Shown here in pieces: positions 34,805 through 43,214 of a stretch of DNA of 64,000 nucleotides. A program made the position numbers and the translations under genes. Within the stretch, counting starts at the first letter, position 1. Every line of letters begins with the position of its first letter. The DNA is from Piscinibacter gummiphilus (GTDB lineage: Bacteria; Pseudomonadota; Gammaproteobacteria; Burkholderiales; Burkholderiaceae_C). The stretch spans positions 2,976,001 through 3,040,000 of the forward strand of contig NZ_CP015118.1 of assembly GCF_002116905.1 (NCBI RefSeq). The letters are read 5' to 3'. Under the pieces are notes generated by a model. It made no database searches, was not told where the DNA came from, and saw only the letters and a list, made by a program, of their open reading frames with translations.

Positions 34805-37800
34805 TCATGCCGCCACGGCGGCCGTGCCTCCGCCGCGCAGCTGCCGGCCGATGGCGTCGATGTCGGCGAGCACCGCGCCGATGTCGATGGGTTTGGTCCA
34901 GTAGCCGATGAAGCCGGCCTCGTAGGCGCGCTGCACGTCCTCGGGCATCGCGTCGGCCGAGCACATGTAGGCCGGCGCGGTGGCCAGGCCCGGCATGGCC
35001 CGCAGCTGGCGCAGCACGTCGAAGCCGGACATGCCGGGCAGGTGGGCGTCGAGCACCAGCACTTCGGGCAGCCATTCGCCGGCGATGGCCAGCGCCTCCT
35101 CGCCGTCCTCGGCGATCCGCAGTTCGACCTGGCTCGCGTTCATGCGCAGGGCACCCTCGAACAGGATCGCGTTGATGCGGTTGTCTTCCACGTACAGCAT
35201 CCGCAACGGGATGCGGGCCGGTGGTGCGTGATCGTCGCTGTCGGGCATGGTGGGCGTGGAATCCTGGGGGGTGTCGGGGGCGTCGTCGGTGGGCAGTTCG
35301 ATCGAGACGCGGGTGCCGCGGCCGGCGAGGCTGCTGACCTCGAGGCGGCCGCCGATGGCCTGGGTCAGGCTGCGGGCGATGATGAGCCCGAGCCCGGTGC
35401 CCTCGACGCTGGAGGTCTCCTTGCCCAGGCGTTCGAACGGCTGGAACAGCCGGGCCATCTGCGCGTCGGTCATGCCGGGGCCCGTGTCCTCGATCACGAG
35501 GGCCAGCGTGTGGTGGCGTCCGGCGCGGGTGGACAGGCGCACCGTGCCGCCGGGCACGTTGTACTTGATGGCGTTGGAGGCGATGTTGAGCACGACCTGG
35601 CGCAGGCGCTGCACGTCCGCGCGCACCCACAGGCCGGCCTCCAGCTGGTTGTCGAGCGTGACCTCGCGCTTCGCCGCCGACGGGCGCAGCAGCTCGAGGG
35701 TGCCGAGCACCAGCTCGTCGAGCGCGACCGGGCCGAGGGCGAGCGACATCGCGCCTTCCTCGACCTTCTGCAGGTCCAGAACGTCGTTGATCAGCGCCAG
35801 CAGGTGCTGGCCGGCGTTGAGCACGTGGTCGGCGTAGCTGCCGATCTCGGTGCCGTCGCCGCCGCCCGGGGTCATGCGCATCAGCTGTGCGAAGCCGATC
35901 ACCGCGTTGAGCGGCGTGCGCATCTCGTGGCTCATGCGCGAGAGGAACTGCGACTTCGCCTGGCTCGCCAGTTCGGCGGCCTGCTTCTCGCGCAGCGCCT
36001 GTTCGGCCTGCTTGGCGCTCGTGATGTCCGAATGCGTGCCCACGACCCGCAGCGGCCGGCCCTCGGCGTTGTGCCCGACCACCTTGCCGCGGTCGAGGAT
36101 CCACAGGTCGTGGCCGTCGCGGTGGCGCACGCGGTGCTCGGACTGGTAGAGGCCGGTCTCGCCACGCAGGTGGCGGCGCAGCCCGGCCATCACGCGGGGC
36201 AGGTCGTCGGCGTGGATGCGGGACGTCCACTCCTCGAGCGAGTCGCCGATCTCGTGTTCGGCGTAGCCCAGCATCTTCTTCCAGCGCGGGGAGTAGTAGA
36301 CCTTGTTGGTCTGCGCGTCCCAGTCCCACACGCCGTCGCCGGAGCCTTCCAGCGCGAACTTCCAGCGTTCCTCGGCGGCCACCAGGGCCAGCTCGGAGGC
36401 ACGCTGCTGCGTCACGTCGCGGAAGGTCAGCACGACCGAGAAGGTGCTGCCCTCGGGCCGCAGCTGCAGCGGGTGGGCGTTGAGTTCGATCCAGCGCAGC
36501 TGGCCGTCCGGCCGCCGCAGCGCATGCACCTGCCGCGACAGCGGCTGGCCGCTGCGCACCACGCGGTGCACCGGGTGTTCGTGGGACGCGAGCGGGCGGG
36601 CCGACGCCGACATGAACTCGAACGGCCACCCGTCCGTCGCCCCCACCACCGCGGCCTGCTCGACCCCGAGCACGTTGCAGCCGGCGGGGTTGATGGCGAT
36701 GATGGTGAGCGTGGGCGTGACGACGACCAGGCCGTCGCTGATGGCCAGGGCCACCGAGCGGTACAGCTCCTCGCTCAGGCGCAGCTTGTCGGCGGCGCGG
36801 GTCTGCTCGGTCACGTCGTGCAGCACGCCGATGAAGTGGCTCAGGCCACCGGCCGCGTCGAACACGGGGGCGACGTGCAGCGCGTTGGTGAACGGCGTGC
36901 CGTCCTTGCGCACGTTGTTGATCACGACGCTGCACTCGCGCCGCTCCGCGATGGCCTCGCGCAGCCGCGTGAGGCCGGGCTGCGCGGTGAAGTGGCCCTG
37001 CAGGATGCGGCAGTTGCGGCCGAGCACCTCGGCCTGCGTCCAGCCGGTGAGCGATTCGAAGGCCGGGTTCACGTACACGAGCGGCAGGTCGGGCTGCGTG
37101 GCGTCGCACACGCACATGGGCAGCGCCGCGGCGGCCTCCACGCCGCGCTTCATCACCATCAGGTCGCGTTCGAGCGCGCGCAGGTCGGTCAGGTCGCGGG
37201 TGACGTAGAGCACGCGCCGGCCGGGCATGGGCGACACGCGGGCCTCGAACCAGCGGGCGACCCCGTCGAGGGTGCGCAGCGGGTACTCGTGGCGCTGCAC
37301 CTCGCCGGTCCGCAGCGCGCGTGTGATGGCATCCTGCGCGCGCTCGGCCATGTCGGGCGACAGGCCGGTGCCGAAGGGTTTGCCGCGCACCGCGGGCCAG
37401 TCCTGCACCAGCATCGGGTGCGTGGGCGAACTGCATTCGACGAAGTTGCTCTGCTCGTCGAGCACGAACCAGAGGTCGGGCACGGCCTCGAGCACGGCGG
37501 TCAGGCGCTCCTGCGACTCGCGCAGCTCGCCCTCGCTCGCGGCCAGCGCCAGCTCGGCGCGCTTCTGGCTCGTGATGTCGATCGACATGTGCACGGTGTT
37601 GCCGTTGGCCAGGCAGCGCGCGCTGACCATCAGCCACTTGTCGCGCCAGCGCACCTCGTGCTGCTCGCCGTGTTCGGAGGCGATCGACAGGCGCCAGTGG
37701 ATGAACGCTTCCTCGCGCCCGACGGCGTCGGGGTATTCGCCCTGCTCGGTCATGCGGCGCACGAGGTCGGGCCAGCGGGACGTTTCCGTGAAGCCGTCGG

Positions 37801-38809
37801 GGAAGGGCGCGATGATGTTCCGCCAGGCCGCGTTGCAGCGGATCATCTGCCCGGTCTCGTCGGTGATCATCACGCCGGCCACGAGGCTCTCGAGGGCGTC
37901 GCTCAGCAGCTGCTCGGCCTCGAGCGCGGCCTGCTGGGCCTTCAGCCGGGCCGTGATGTTGCTCGTGGCGCCGCGGTAGCCGCGGAACTCGCCCTTGCTG
38001 TCGAACACCGGGTTGCCGCTGATGCTCGTGATGACCACGCCGTTCGGCGTGGGGCGGTCGGCGATGACGTCCTTGAACGGTTCGCGCGCGTTGCGGGCGG
38101 CGATGTAGCGGTCCCACGAGTTGGTGGTGTCGGCCGCGCTGCGCCGGTTGATGTCGACCATCGTGCGGCCGAGGTTCTCGGTGGGCGCGCGGCCCGTGTG
38201 CGACTCGATGCTGTCCGAGGCCCACGTGAGGCGTCCCTGGGCGTCGGTCTCCCACAGCCAGTCGCTGCTCGAGAGGCTGGCCGTGCGCACCCGGGCGGCC
38301 TGCAGTCGCATGCGCCGCTCGCGGATGCGCGACGCGAGCATCGCGTTGCAGACCTCGGCGAAGTGCCGCAGCGCCTCGTGGCCGGCGGGGGAGACCTGGC
38401 CCGGCGCGGTGTCGAGCACGCACACGGTGCCCACGCGGTGGCCGTGCACCGTCAGCGGGAAGCCGGCGTAGGCGCGCACGCGGGGCGAGTCCAGCACGAG
38501 CGGGTTGGCGGCGAAGCGCGGGTCCAGCAGCGCGTCGGGCACCTCGAAGACGGCGGTGTCCTCGATGGTCAGCGCGCAGAAGGACAGGTGGCGGGCGGTG
38601 GTGTGGGCGGGCAGGCCCACCGACGCCTTGACCCACACGCGGTGCTCGTCGACCAGCGCGATGGCGGCCATGGGTCGCCCGAGCTGCTTCTGGAGCAGTT
38701 GCACGACCGCATCGAACGCGGGTTCGGGGTCGGTGTCGAGGATTCGCAGTTCACGCAGGACCTGCAGCCGTCCGGGCTCATCGGCAGCGGGGAGGGGGGC
38801 TGGCAGCAT
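34805..38809 (-). CDS. LOV-domain hybrid sensor histidine kinase (GAF, multiple PAS, LOV, kinase, receiver)
   Basis: 1334 residues, no membrane helices. Order: GAF domain about 10-160 (typical start LRELRILDTDPEPAFDAV), PAS 180-290, PAS 300-415, PAS 430-545, LOV domain 558-670, PAS 680-800, PAS 812-935, kinase with His961 (SRMSHEMRTPLNAV), N-box NIASNAIKYN, G1 EDTGPGM, G2 GTGLGLII, and receiver 1202-1325 with Asp1254 (VLVLDAHLPG). The LOV domain has GRNCRILQG with the flavin-adduct Cys600 and the asparagines in YVNPAF and TPFTNAL, so blue-light sensing is expected. The conserved glutamine of strand I-beta is Leu663 (FIGVLHDVTE). The start is placed where the GAF domain begins; its ribosome-binding site is weak. 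The HAD gene is divergent 30 bases away. Confidence 0.9.
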   Translation of the reverse strand: MLPAPLPAADEPGRLQVLRELRILDTDPEPAFDAVVQLLQKQLGRPMAAIALVDEHRVWVKASVGLPAHTTARHLSFCALTIEDTAVFEVPDALLDPRFAANPLVLDSPRVRAYAGFPLTVHGHRVGTVCVLDTAPGQVSPAGHEALRHFAEVCNAMLASRIRERRMRLQAARVRTASLSSSDWLWETDAQGRLTWASDSIESHTGRAPTENLGRTMVDINRRSAADTTNSWDRYIAARNAREPFKDVIADRPTPNGVVITSISGNPVFDSKGEFRGYRGATSNITARLKAQQAALEAEQLLSDALESLVAGVMITDETGQMIRCNAAWRNIIAPFPDGFTETSRWPDLVRRMTEQGEYPDAVGREEAFIHWRLSIASEHGEQHEVRWRDKWLMVSARCLANGNTVHMSIDITSQKRAELALAASEGELRESQERLTAVLEAVPDLWFVLDEQSNFVECSSPTHPMLVQDWPAVRGKPFGTGLSPDMAERAQDAITRALRTGEVQRHEYPLRTLDGVARWFEARVSPMPGRRVLYVTRDLTDLRALERDLMVMKRGVEAAAALPMCVCDATQPDLPLVYVNPAFESLTGWTQAEVLGRNCRILQGHFTAQPGLTRLREAIAERRECSVVINNVRKDGTPFTNALHVAPVFDAAGGLSHFIGVLHDVTEQTRAADKLRLSEELYRSVALAISDGLVVVTPTLTIIAINPAGCNVLGVEQAAVVGATDGWPFEFMSASARPLASHEHPVHRVVRSGQPLSRQVHALRRPDGQLRWIELNAHPLQLRPEGSTFSVVLTFRDVTQQRASELALVAAEERWKFALEGSGDGVWDWDAQTNKVYYSPRWKKMLGYAEHEIGDSLEEWTSRIHADDLPRVMAGLRRHLRGETGLYQSEHRVRHRDGHDLWILDRGKVVGHNAEGRPLRVVGTHSDITSAKQAEQALREKQAAELASQAKSQFLSRMSHEMRTPLNAVIGFAQLMRMTPGGGDGTEIGSYADHVLNAGQHLLALINDVLDLQKVEEGAMSLALGPVALDELVLGTLELLRPSAAKREVTLDNQLEAGLWVRADVQRLRQVVLNIASNAIKYNVPGGTVRLSTRAGRHHTLALVIEDTGPGMTDAQMARLFQPFERLGKETSSVEGTGLGLIIARSLTQAIGGRLEVSSLAGRGTRVSIELPTDDAPDTPQDSTPTMPDSDDHAPPARIPLRMLYVEDNRINAILFEGALRMNASQVELRIAEDGEEALAIAGEWLPEVLVLDAHLPGMSGFDVLRQLRAMPGLATAPAYMCSADAMPEDVQRAYEAGFIGYWTKPIDIGAVLADIDAIGRQLRGGGTAAVAA

Positions 38810-38839
38810 GAGGCACGACTGTAGCGGAGAATGTCCGGC

Positions 38840-39574
38840 ATGACGGCTGGTTCTATCCCCGAGTCGGTACTTCCGGCAATTCTTCCACCCCTGGCGCTGA
38901 GCTTCGACCTCGACGACACGCTGTGGCCCATCTGGCCCACGATCGAACGGGCCGAACGGCTGCTGCACGGGTGGCTCCAGACCCACGCGCCGGCCACGGC
39001 CGCGCGCTTCGACGCGGCCGGGTTGCGCCTGCTGCGCAACGACATCGCTCGGCGTTTTCCCGAGTGGGGGCACGACCTGAGCCGCATGCGCCGCGAAAGC
39101 CTGCGCGAGGGCCTCACGATCGCCGGCGACGACCCGGCGCTGGCCGAGCCGGCCTTCGATGTGTTCTTCGATGCACGCCAGCAGGTCGAGCTGTACGCGG
39201 ACGCACGCGACGGCCTCGAGCGGCTCGCCCGCCGCTTCCCGCTCGTGGCCGTCACCAACGGCAACTCGGACCTGGCCCGGGTCGGACTGGACGGTCTCTT
39301 CCGCCACAGCGTGAGCGCCAGCAAGTTCGGTATCGGCAAGCCCGACGCCCGGATCTTCCACGCGGCCTGCCGGCACCTGGACCTGCGGCCGCACGAGGTG
39401 CTGCACATCGGCGACGACCTGGCGCTCGACGTGGCCGGCGCGTTGGACGCGGGGCTGGAGGCGGTGTGGATGCGGCGCCACGAAGGCGCGGGCGACGAGG
39501 TGGCGCCGGTGCTGTCGCGCCCGTATCACACGGTGGCGAACCTCACGGAGCTGGCCGACGCGCTCGGCTGCTGA
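38840..39574 (+). CDS. HAD-superfamily hydrolase
   Basis: 244 residues from the ATG at 38840 (GGAGA 9 bases upstream; an ATG at 38831 lacks spacing). HAD motifs: I SFDLDDTLWPI, II VTNGNS, III KFGIGKPDARIF, IV HIGDDLALDVAGA. Cap type C1 (YigB/HAD-IA-like). Related proteins are phosphatases of FMN or phosphosugars; the substrate is not readable. Interesting in view of the divergent flavin-dependent LOV gene if it proves to be a flavin phosphatase, but that is speculation. Confidence 0.88.
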   Translation: MTAGSIPESVLPAILPPLALSFDLDDTLWPIWPTIERAERLLHGWLQTHAPATAARFDAAGLRLLRNDIARRFPEWGHDLSRMRRESLREGLTIAGDDPALAEPAFDVFFDARQQVELYADARDGLERLARRFPLVAVTNGNSDLARVGLDGLFRHSVSASKFGIGKPDARIFHAACRHLDLRPHEVLHIGDDLALDVAGALDAGLEAVWMRRHEGAGDEVAPVLSRPYHTVANLTELADALGC

Positions 39575-39589
39575 GCGGGACGCCGCAGA

Positions 39590-40558
39590 TCAGCGGAACG
39601 CGAACTCGACCGGCGACTGCGGCTGGGTGTCGGAGAAGCGCATCACCTCGAAGCGCACGTGGGGTGCCGTGGGGTCGCTCAGCGAGGCGCCGAGGCCCAG
39701 CGTGCCGCTGCCGTGCAGCGTGCAGGTACCGCGGCGCAGCGAGATGATCTCGGAGCCGCCGGTGAAGCGCACGTAGGTGCCGTTGAAGCTGAGGTCGGTG
39801 AGCTGGAAGGCACCGCCGTGCCAGTCGATGCGGGCGTGCGAGCGCGACACGCGCGAGTCGTCGATGCAGTAGGTGACCTGCGGGCTGCGACCCAGCACCA
39901 CCGGCAGCGACGGGCCCGAGTACACGCGGTTCTGGTCGAGCCACACGAGGCGGATGCCTTCGGGCTCGGTGGGTGCGGGCATGAGTTCTCCGTACGCGGT
40001 GGCGGCCGTGTCGCTGAAGCGCCGGCCCTCCAGCAGGAACACGTGCACGGGTTCCACGCGGCCGCGCAACTGCACGCGGTCGAGGCTGCGGAAGCGCGCG
40101 CGCATCTCGTCGGGCTGAGGGCTCACGACGTTCACGGTGGCGAGGATCTCGTTGTCGCCGGCATGGTCCAGCAGGCGCGCCGCCACGTTGACGGCATCCC
40201 CGAAGCAGTCGCCCGACATCTCCACCACCTCGCCCTGGGCGAGGCCCACCTGCAACTTCAGCACGGGCGAGCGGCCGGCCGTGGCGATCGGGTTGCTGCC
40301 GATGGGTGTGATGCGGTCCATCGACTCGTGCATCTCGTCGGCGGCGAGCACGGCGTCGGCCGCGTTTTCGAACACGGCCATCAGGCCGTCGCCCAGGGTC
40401 TTCACGACCACGCCCCGGTGGTTGGTGACGATGCGGCCCACGAGGGCCACGCTGCGGGTCACGACGGTGGTGGCCTCGGTGTTCCCGAGGGTCTCGTACA
40501 ACGCAGTGCTGCCGCGCAGGTCGGCAAAAAGGACGGTCCGCTGGAGAATCTGCGTCAT
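39590..40558 (-). CDS. Class III adenylate/guanylate cyclase fused to an FHA domain
   Basis: 322 residues from the ATG at 40558. Cyclase domain 1-185: first metal Asp13 in FADLRGST, Lys53 and second metal Asp57 in VVKTLGDGLMAVF, and the GDAVNVAARL helix with transition-state Asn/Arg. FHA domain about 225-315: VLGRSP, SRVSRSHARI and SFNGTYVR, complete for phosphothreonine binding. The order cyclase then FHA suggests control by a Ser/Thr-phosphorylated partner. Product nucleotide (cAMP or cGMP) is uncertain. A longer frame to 40603 exists but its extra residues look non-coding. Convergent with the HAD gene. Confidence 0.87.
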   Translation of the reverse strand: MTQILQRTVLFADLRGSTALYETLGNTEATTVVTRSVALVGRIVTNHRGVVVKTLGDGLMAVFENAADAVLAADEMHESMDRITPIGSNPIATAGRSPVLKLQVGLAQGEVVEMSGDCFGDAVNVAARLLDHAGDNEILATVNVVSPQPDEMRARFRSLDRVQLRGRVEPVHVFLLEGRRFSDTAATAYGELMPAPTEPEGIRLVWLDQNRVYSGPSLPVVLGRSPQVTYCIDDSRVSRSHARIDWHGGAFQLTDLSFNGTYVRFTGGSEIISLRRGTCTLHGSGTLGLGASLSDPTAPHVRFEVMRFSDTQPQSPVEFAFR

Positions 40559-40584
40559 GCCGTGAAGTTTATGGCAATAAGTAC

Positions 40585-40614
40585 AAAAAAAAGCCCCGGG
40601 CAATCGCCCGGGGC
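40585..40614 (-). terminator. Rho-independent terminator of rpoD
   Basis: Perfect 9-bp stem GCCCCGGGC/GCCCGGGGC with a 4-base loop (40593-40614) followed on the - strand by eight T residues. It lies 24 bases after the rpoD stop, just before the cyclase start codon. Confidence 0.95.
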
Positions 40615-40637
40615 CGTTCTTCTGTGCGAGGGATCGC

Positions 40638-42815
40638 TCAGAGGTTGTCCAGGTACGTCCTCAGCTTGTCCGACCGGCTCGGGTGCTTCAGCTTGCGGAT
40701 CGCCTTGGCCTCGATCTGGCGGATGCGCTCACGCGTCACGTCGAACTGCTTGCCCACTTCCTCGAGGGTGTGGTCGGTGCTCATCTCGATGCCGAAGCGC
40801 ATGCGCAGCACCTTGGCTTCGCGCGGCGTCAGGCTGTCGAGGATGTCCTTGACCACGTCGCGCAGGCCGGCCTGCATCGCGGCCTCGATGGGGGCCGTGT
40901 TGTTCGTGTCCTCGATGAAGTCGCCCAGGTGCGAATCGTCGTCGTCGCCGATGGGGGTCTCCATCGAGATCGGCTCCTTCGCGATCTTCATGATCTTGCG
41001 GATCTTGTCTTCCGGGATCTCCATCTTCTCGGCCAGCGTGGGGGCGTCCGGCTCGAAGCCGAACTCCTGCAGGTGCTGGCGCGACAGGCGGTTCATCTTG
41101 TTGATCGTCTCGATCATGTGGACCGGGATGCGGATCGTGCGGGCCTGGTCGGCGATCGAGCGCGTGATGGCCTGGCGGATCCACCACGTGGCGTACGTCG
41201 AGAACTTGTAGCCGCGGCGGTACTCGAACTTGTCCACCGCCTTCATCAGGCCGATGTTGCCTTCCTGGATCAGGTCGAGGAACTGCAGGCCGCGGTTCGT
41301 GTACTTCTTCGCGATGGAGATCACGAGGCGCAGGTTGGCCTCGATCATTTCCTTCTTCGCGTCGCGCGAGGACTTCTCGCCCTCGTTCATGCGCTTGTTG
41401 ATGCCCTTCAGGTCCTCGAGGGGCACCACGGCGCGGGCCTGCTGGTCGGTCAGCTTCTTCTGCAGTTCCTGCACCGGGGGCAGGTTGCGCGACAGGATCG
41501 CGCTGTACGGCTTGTTCGCCGCCACTTCCTTCTCGGCCCACTTGAGGTTCAGGATGTTGGGCGGGAAGTTCTTGATGAAGTAGTCCTGCGGCATGCCGCA
41601 CTTGTCCACCAGGATCTTGCGCAGCTCGCGTTCGTAGCGGCGCACGTCGTCCACCTGCGAGCGCAGGATGCCGCACAGCTTCTCGATGGTCTTGACCGTG
41701 AAGCGGATGGTCATCAGCTCTTCGCTGATGGCTTCCTGGGCCTTGTTGTACGACGGCGACTGGTAGCCGTCCTTCTCGAAGGCCTTGCGCATCTTCTCGA
41801 AGTTGACGCGCAGTTCCTCGAACTTCGCGAGCGCGGCGTTCTTCAGTTCCTCGAGCTTCTTGGTCAGGGCCTTGCTGCCGCCCTGGCCGTCGTCGTCGTC
41901 TTCCTCGTCGAAGAAGTCGACGTCTTCCTCGGCCACGTAGTCGTCGGCCTCGTCTTCCGAGACGAAGCCGTCGACCACCTCGGAGATCTTCATCTCGCCG
42001 GACGCGATCTTGTCGGCGTAGGCGAGGATCTCGGCGATGGTGGTGGGCGAGGCGCTGATGGCGAGCATCATGGCCTGCAGGCCGCCTTCGATGCGCTTGG
42101 CGATCTCGATCTCGCCTTCACGCGTGAGCAGCTCGACCGTGCCCATCTCGCGCATGTACATGCGGACGGGGTCGGTGGTGCGGCCGAATTCGGAGTCGAC
42201 GGTGGACAGCGCGGCTTCCGCGGCTTCTTCCGCTTCTTCCTCGGTGGCCGTGGTGGTGCCGCCGCCGGCGATCAGCAGCGTGGCGGCGTCGGGCGCCTGC
42301 TCGTACACGGCGATGCCCATGTCGTTGAGCATCGACACGATGGCTTCGAGGATTTCGGCGTCGACCAGCTTCTCGGGCAGGTGGTCGTTGATTTCCTGGT
42401 GCGTCAGGAAACCACGCGTCTTGCCCATCTTGATGAGGGTCTTGAGCTCCTGGCGGCGCTTGGCGACTTCCTCTTCGGTGAGCGCGGTCTCGTCCAGGCC
42501 GAACTCGCGCATCAGCGCGCGTTCCTTCGCCCGCGACACCTTCATGCGCAGCGGCTTGGCCTTCGCGACCTTCTCGCCGTCGCCGGCGGACTCGGCCTCG
42601 GCTTCGGGCTCGCCCGCGAGGTCGGCCTCGATGTCGGAGAAGTCTTCCTCGGGCACCTCTTCCTTGGCGGCGGCAGCCTTCGGCTTGCGGCCCGGCTTGC
42701 CCTTGGCTTCCGTGGTCGCAGTCTTCGTGGCGGGACGGCCGGGTTTCTTCTTTTCCTCGGCCTCGGCCGGGGCGGCCTTCGTCGCTTTGGTGGGGGCGCT
42801 CTTCTTCGCGGTCAT
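40638..42815 (-). CDS. rpoD: RNA polymerase primary sigma factor RpoD (sigma-70)
   Basis: 725 residues. Lys/Ala/Pro-rich N-terminal extension (1-50), region 1.1, the large non-conserved region, region 1.2-2 (NLRLVISIAKKY, GNIGLMKAVDKFEYRRGYKFSTYATWWIRQAI), region 3 and region 4 with the -35 HTH (TLEEVGKQFDVTRERIRQIEAKA). Directs transcription of housekeeping genes. Downstream of dnaG on the same strand, the conserved macromolecular-synthesis arrangement, but separated by a 400-base region with its own promoter. Confidence 0.98.
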   Translation of the reverse strand: MTAKKSAPTKATKAAPAEAEEKKKPGRPATKTATTEAKGKPGRKPKAAAAKEEVPEEDFSDIEADLAGEPEAEAESAGDGEKVAKAKPLRMKVSRAKERALMREFGLDETALTEEEVAKRRQELKTLIKMGKTRGFLTHQEINDHLPEKLVDAEILEAIVSMLNDMGIAVYEQAPDAATLLIAGGGTTTATEEEAEEAAEAALSTVDSEFGRTTDPVRMYMREMGTVELLTREGEIEIAKRIEGGLQAMMLAISASPTTIAEILAYADKIASGEMKISEVVDGFVSEDEADDYVAEEDVDFFDEEDDDDGQGGSKALTKKLEELKNAALAKFEELRVNFEKMRKAFEKDGYQSPSYNKAQEAISEELMTIRFTVKTIEKLCGILRSQVDDVRRYERELRKILVDKCGMPQDYFIKNFPPNILNLKWAEKEVAANKPYSAILSRNLPPVQELQKKLTDQQARAVVPLEDLKGINKRMNEGEKSSRDAKKEMIEANLRLVISIAKKYTNRGLQFLDLIQEGNIGLMKAVDKFEYRRGYKFSTYATWWIRQAITRSIADQARTIRIPVHMIETINKMNRLSRQHLQEFGFEPDAPTLAEKMEIPEDKIRKIMKIAKEPISMETPIGDDDDSHLGDFIEDTNNTAPIEAAMQAGLRDVVKDILDSLTPREAKVLRMRFGIEMSTDHTLEEVGKQFDVTRERIRQIEAKAIRKLKHPSRSDKLRTYLDNL

Positions 42816-43214
42816 GCAAATCCTCGAATGGTGGTGGGGATCACGGCCTCATGCGGTTCAACGTGCAGACGTTTCCCAGGCGGAACACATGCGATCGAGT
42901 GCCTGAAAAACAAGCAGTTCTTCGGGGGCGATCGGTGTTTTTCTGAAGGAGGCGGGCACGGCGAGCCAGCCGATCCGGGCATCGCAACCGCCCGAAAGGG
43001 CATGCGACGCCGGCCAGCGGCAGGCATGAAACGAGGCAAGTCTCGCGTGATCATTCAAAGAATGCAGTCCTTGCGGGGAAGGGTGGCCAATGCGGGGACC
43101 CTGGTTCAAAGGGTGGCCGGGGCCCGGAGGTACTGCTGTCACTCTTGCGCCGTAACTAACCCATGATTATCGTCCACGGAACGCGATCCGTCAAAGGTCG
43201 CGCACCGGGTGCCG
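42816..43214 (-). other. Intergenic region dnaG-rpoD (long rpoD leader)
   Basis: 399 bases without a convincing gene. It holds a good sigma-70 promoter right behind dnaG and would give rpoD a leader of roughly 340 bases. Several CTTTGAA/CCTTTGAA-like boxes occur (for example near 43050 and 43105) but lack a proper sigma-32 -10 partner. I found no clear riboswitch or terminator. Confidence 0.5.
43166..43194 (-). promoter_or_regulatory. Sigma-70 promoter upstream of rpoD
   Basis: On the - strand TTGACG (43194-43189), exactly 17 bases, GATAAT (43171-43166). Five of six bases match at both boxes and the spacing is ideal, in a GC-rich genome where this is rare. It is located 20-50 bases after the dnaG stop. 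Confidence 0.75.

Noticed and set aside
42812..43054. Possible 80-residue protein overlapping the rpoD start on the - strand
   Set aside because: Amino-acid composition is not protein-like (Pro/Arg/Cys-rich patches), no ribosome-binding site, and third-position GC is lower than in real genes of the window.
43115..43145. LexA-like sequence TACTGCTGTCAC near the end of dnaG
   Set aside because: The half-sites are not in the CTGT-N8-ACAG arrangement, unlike the clear box at 26239.
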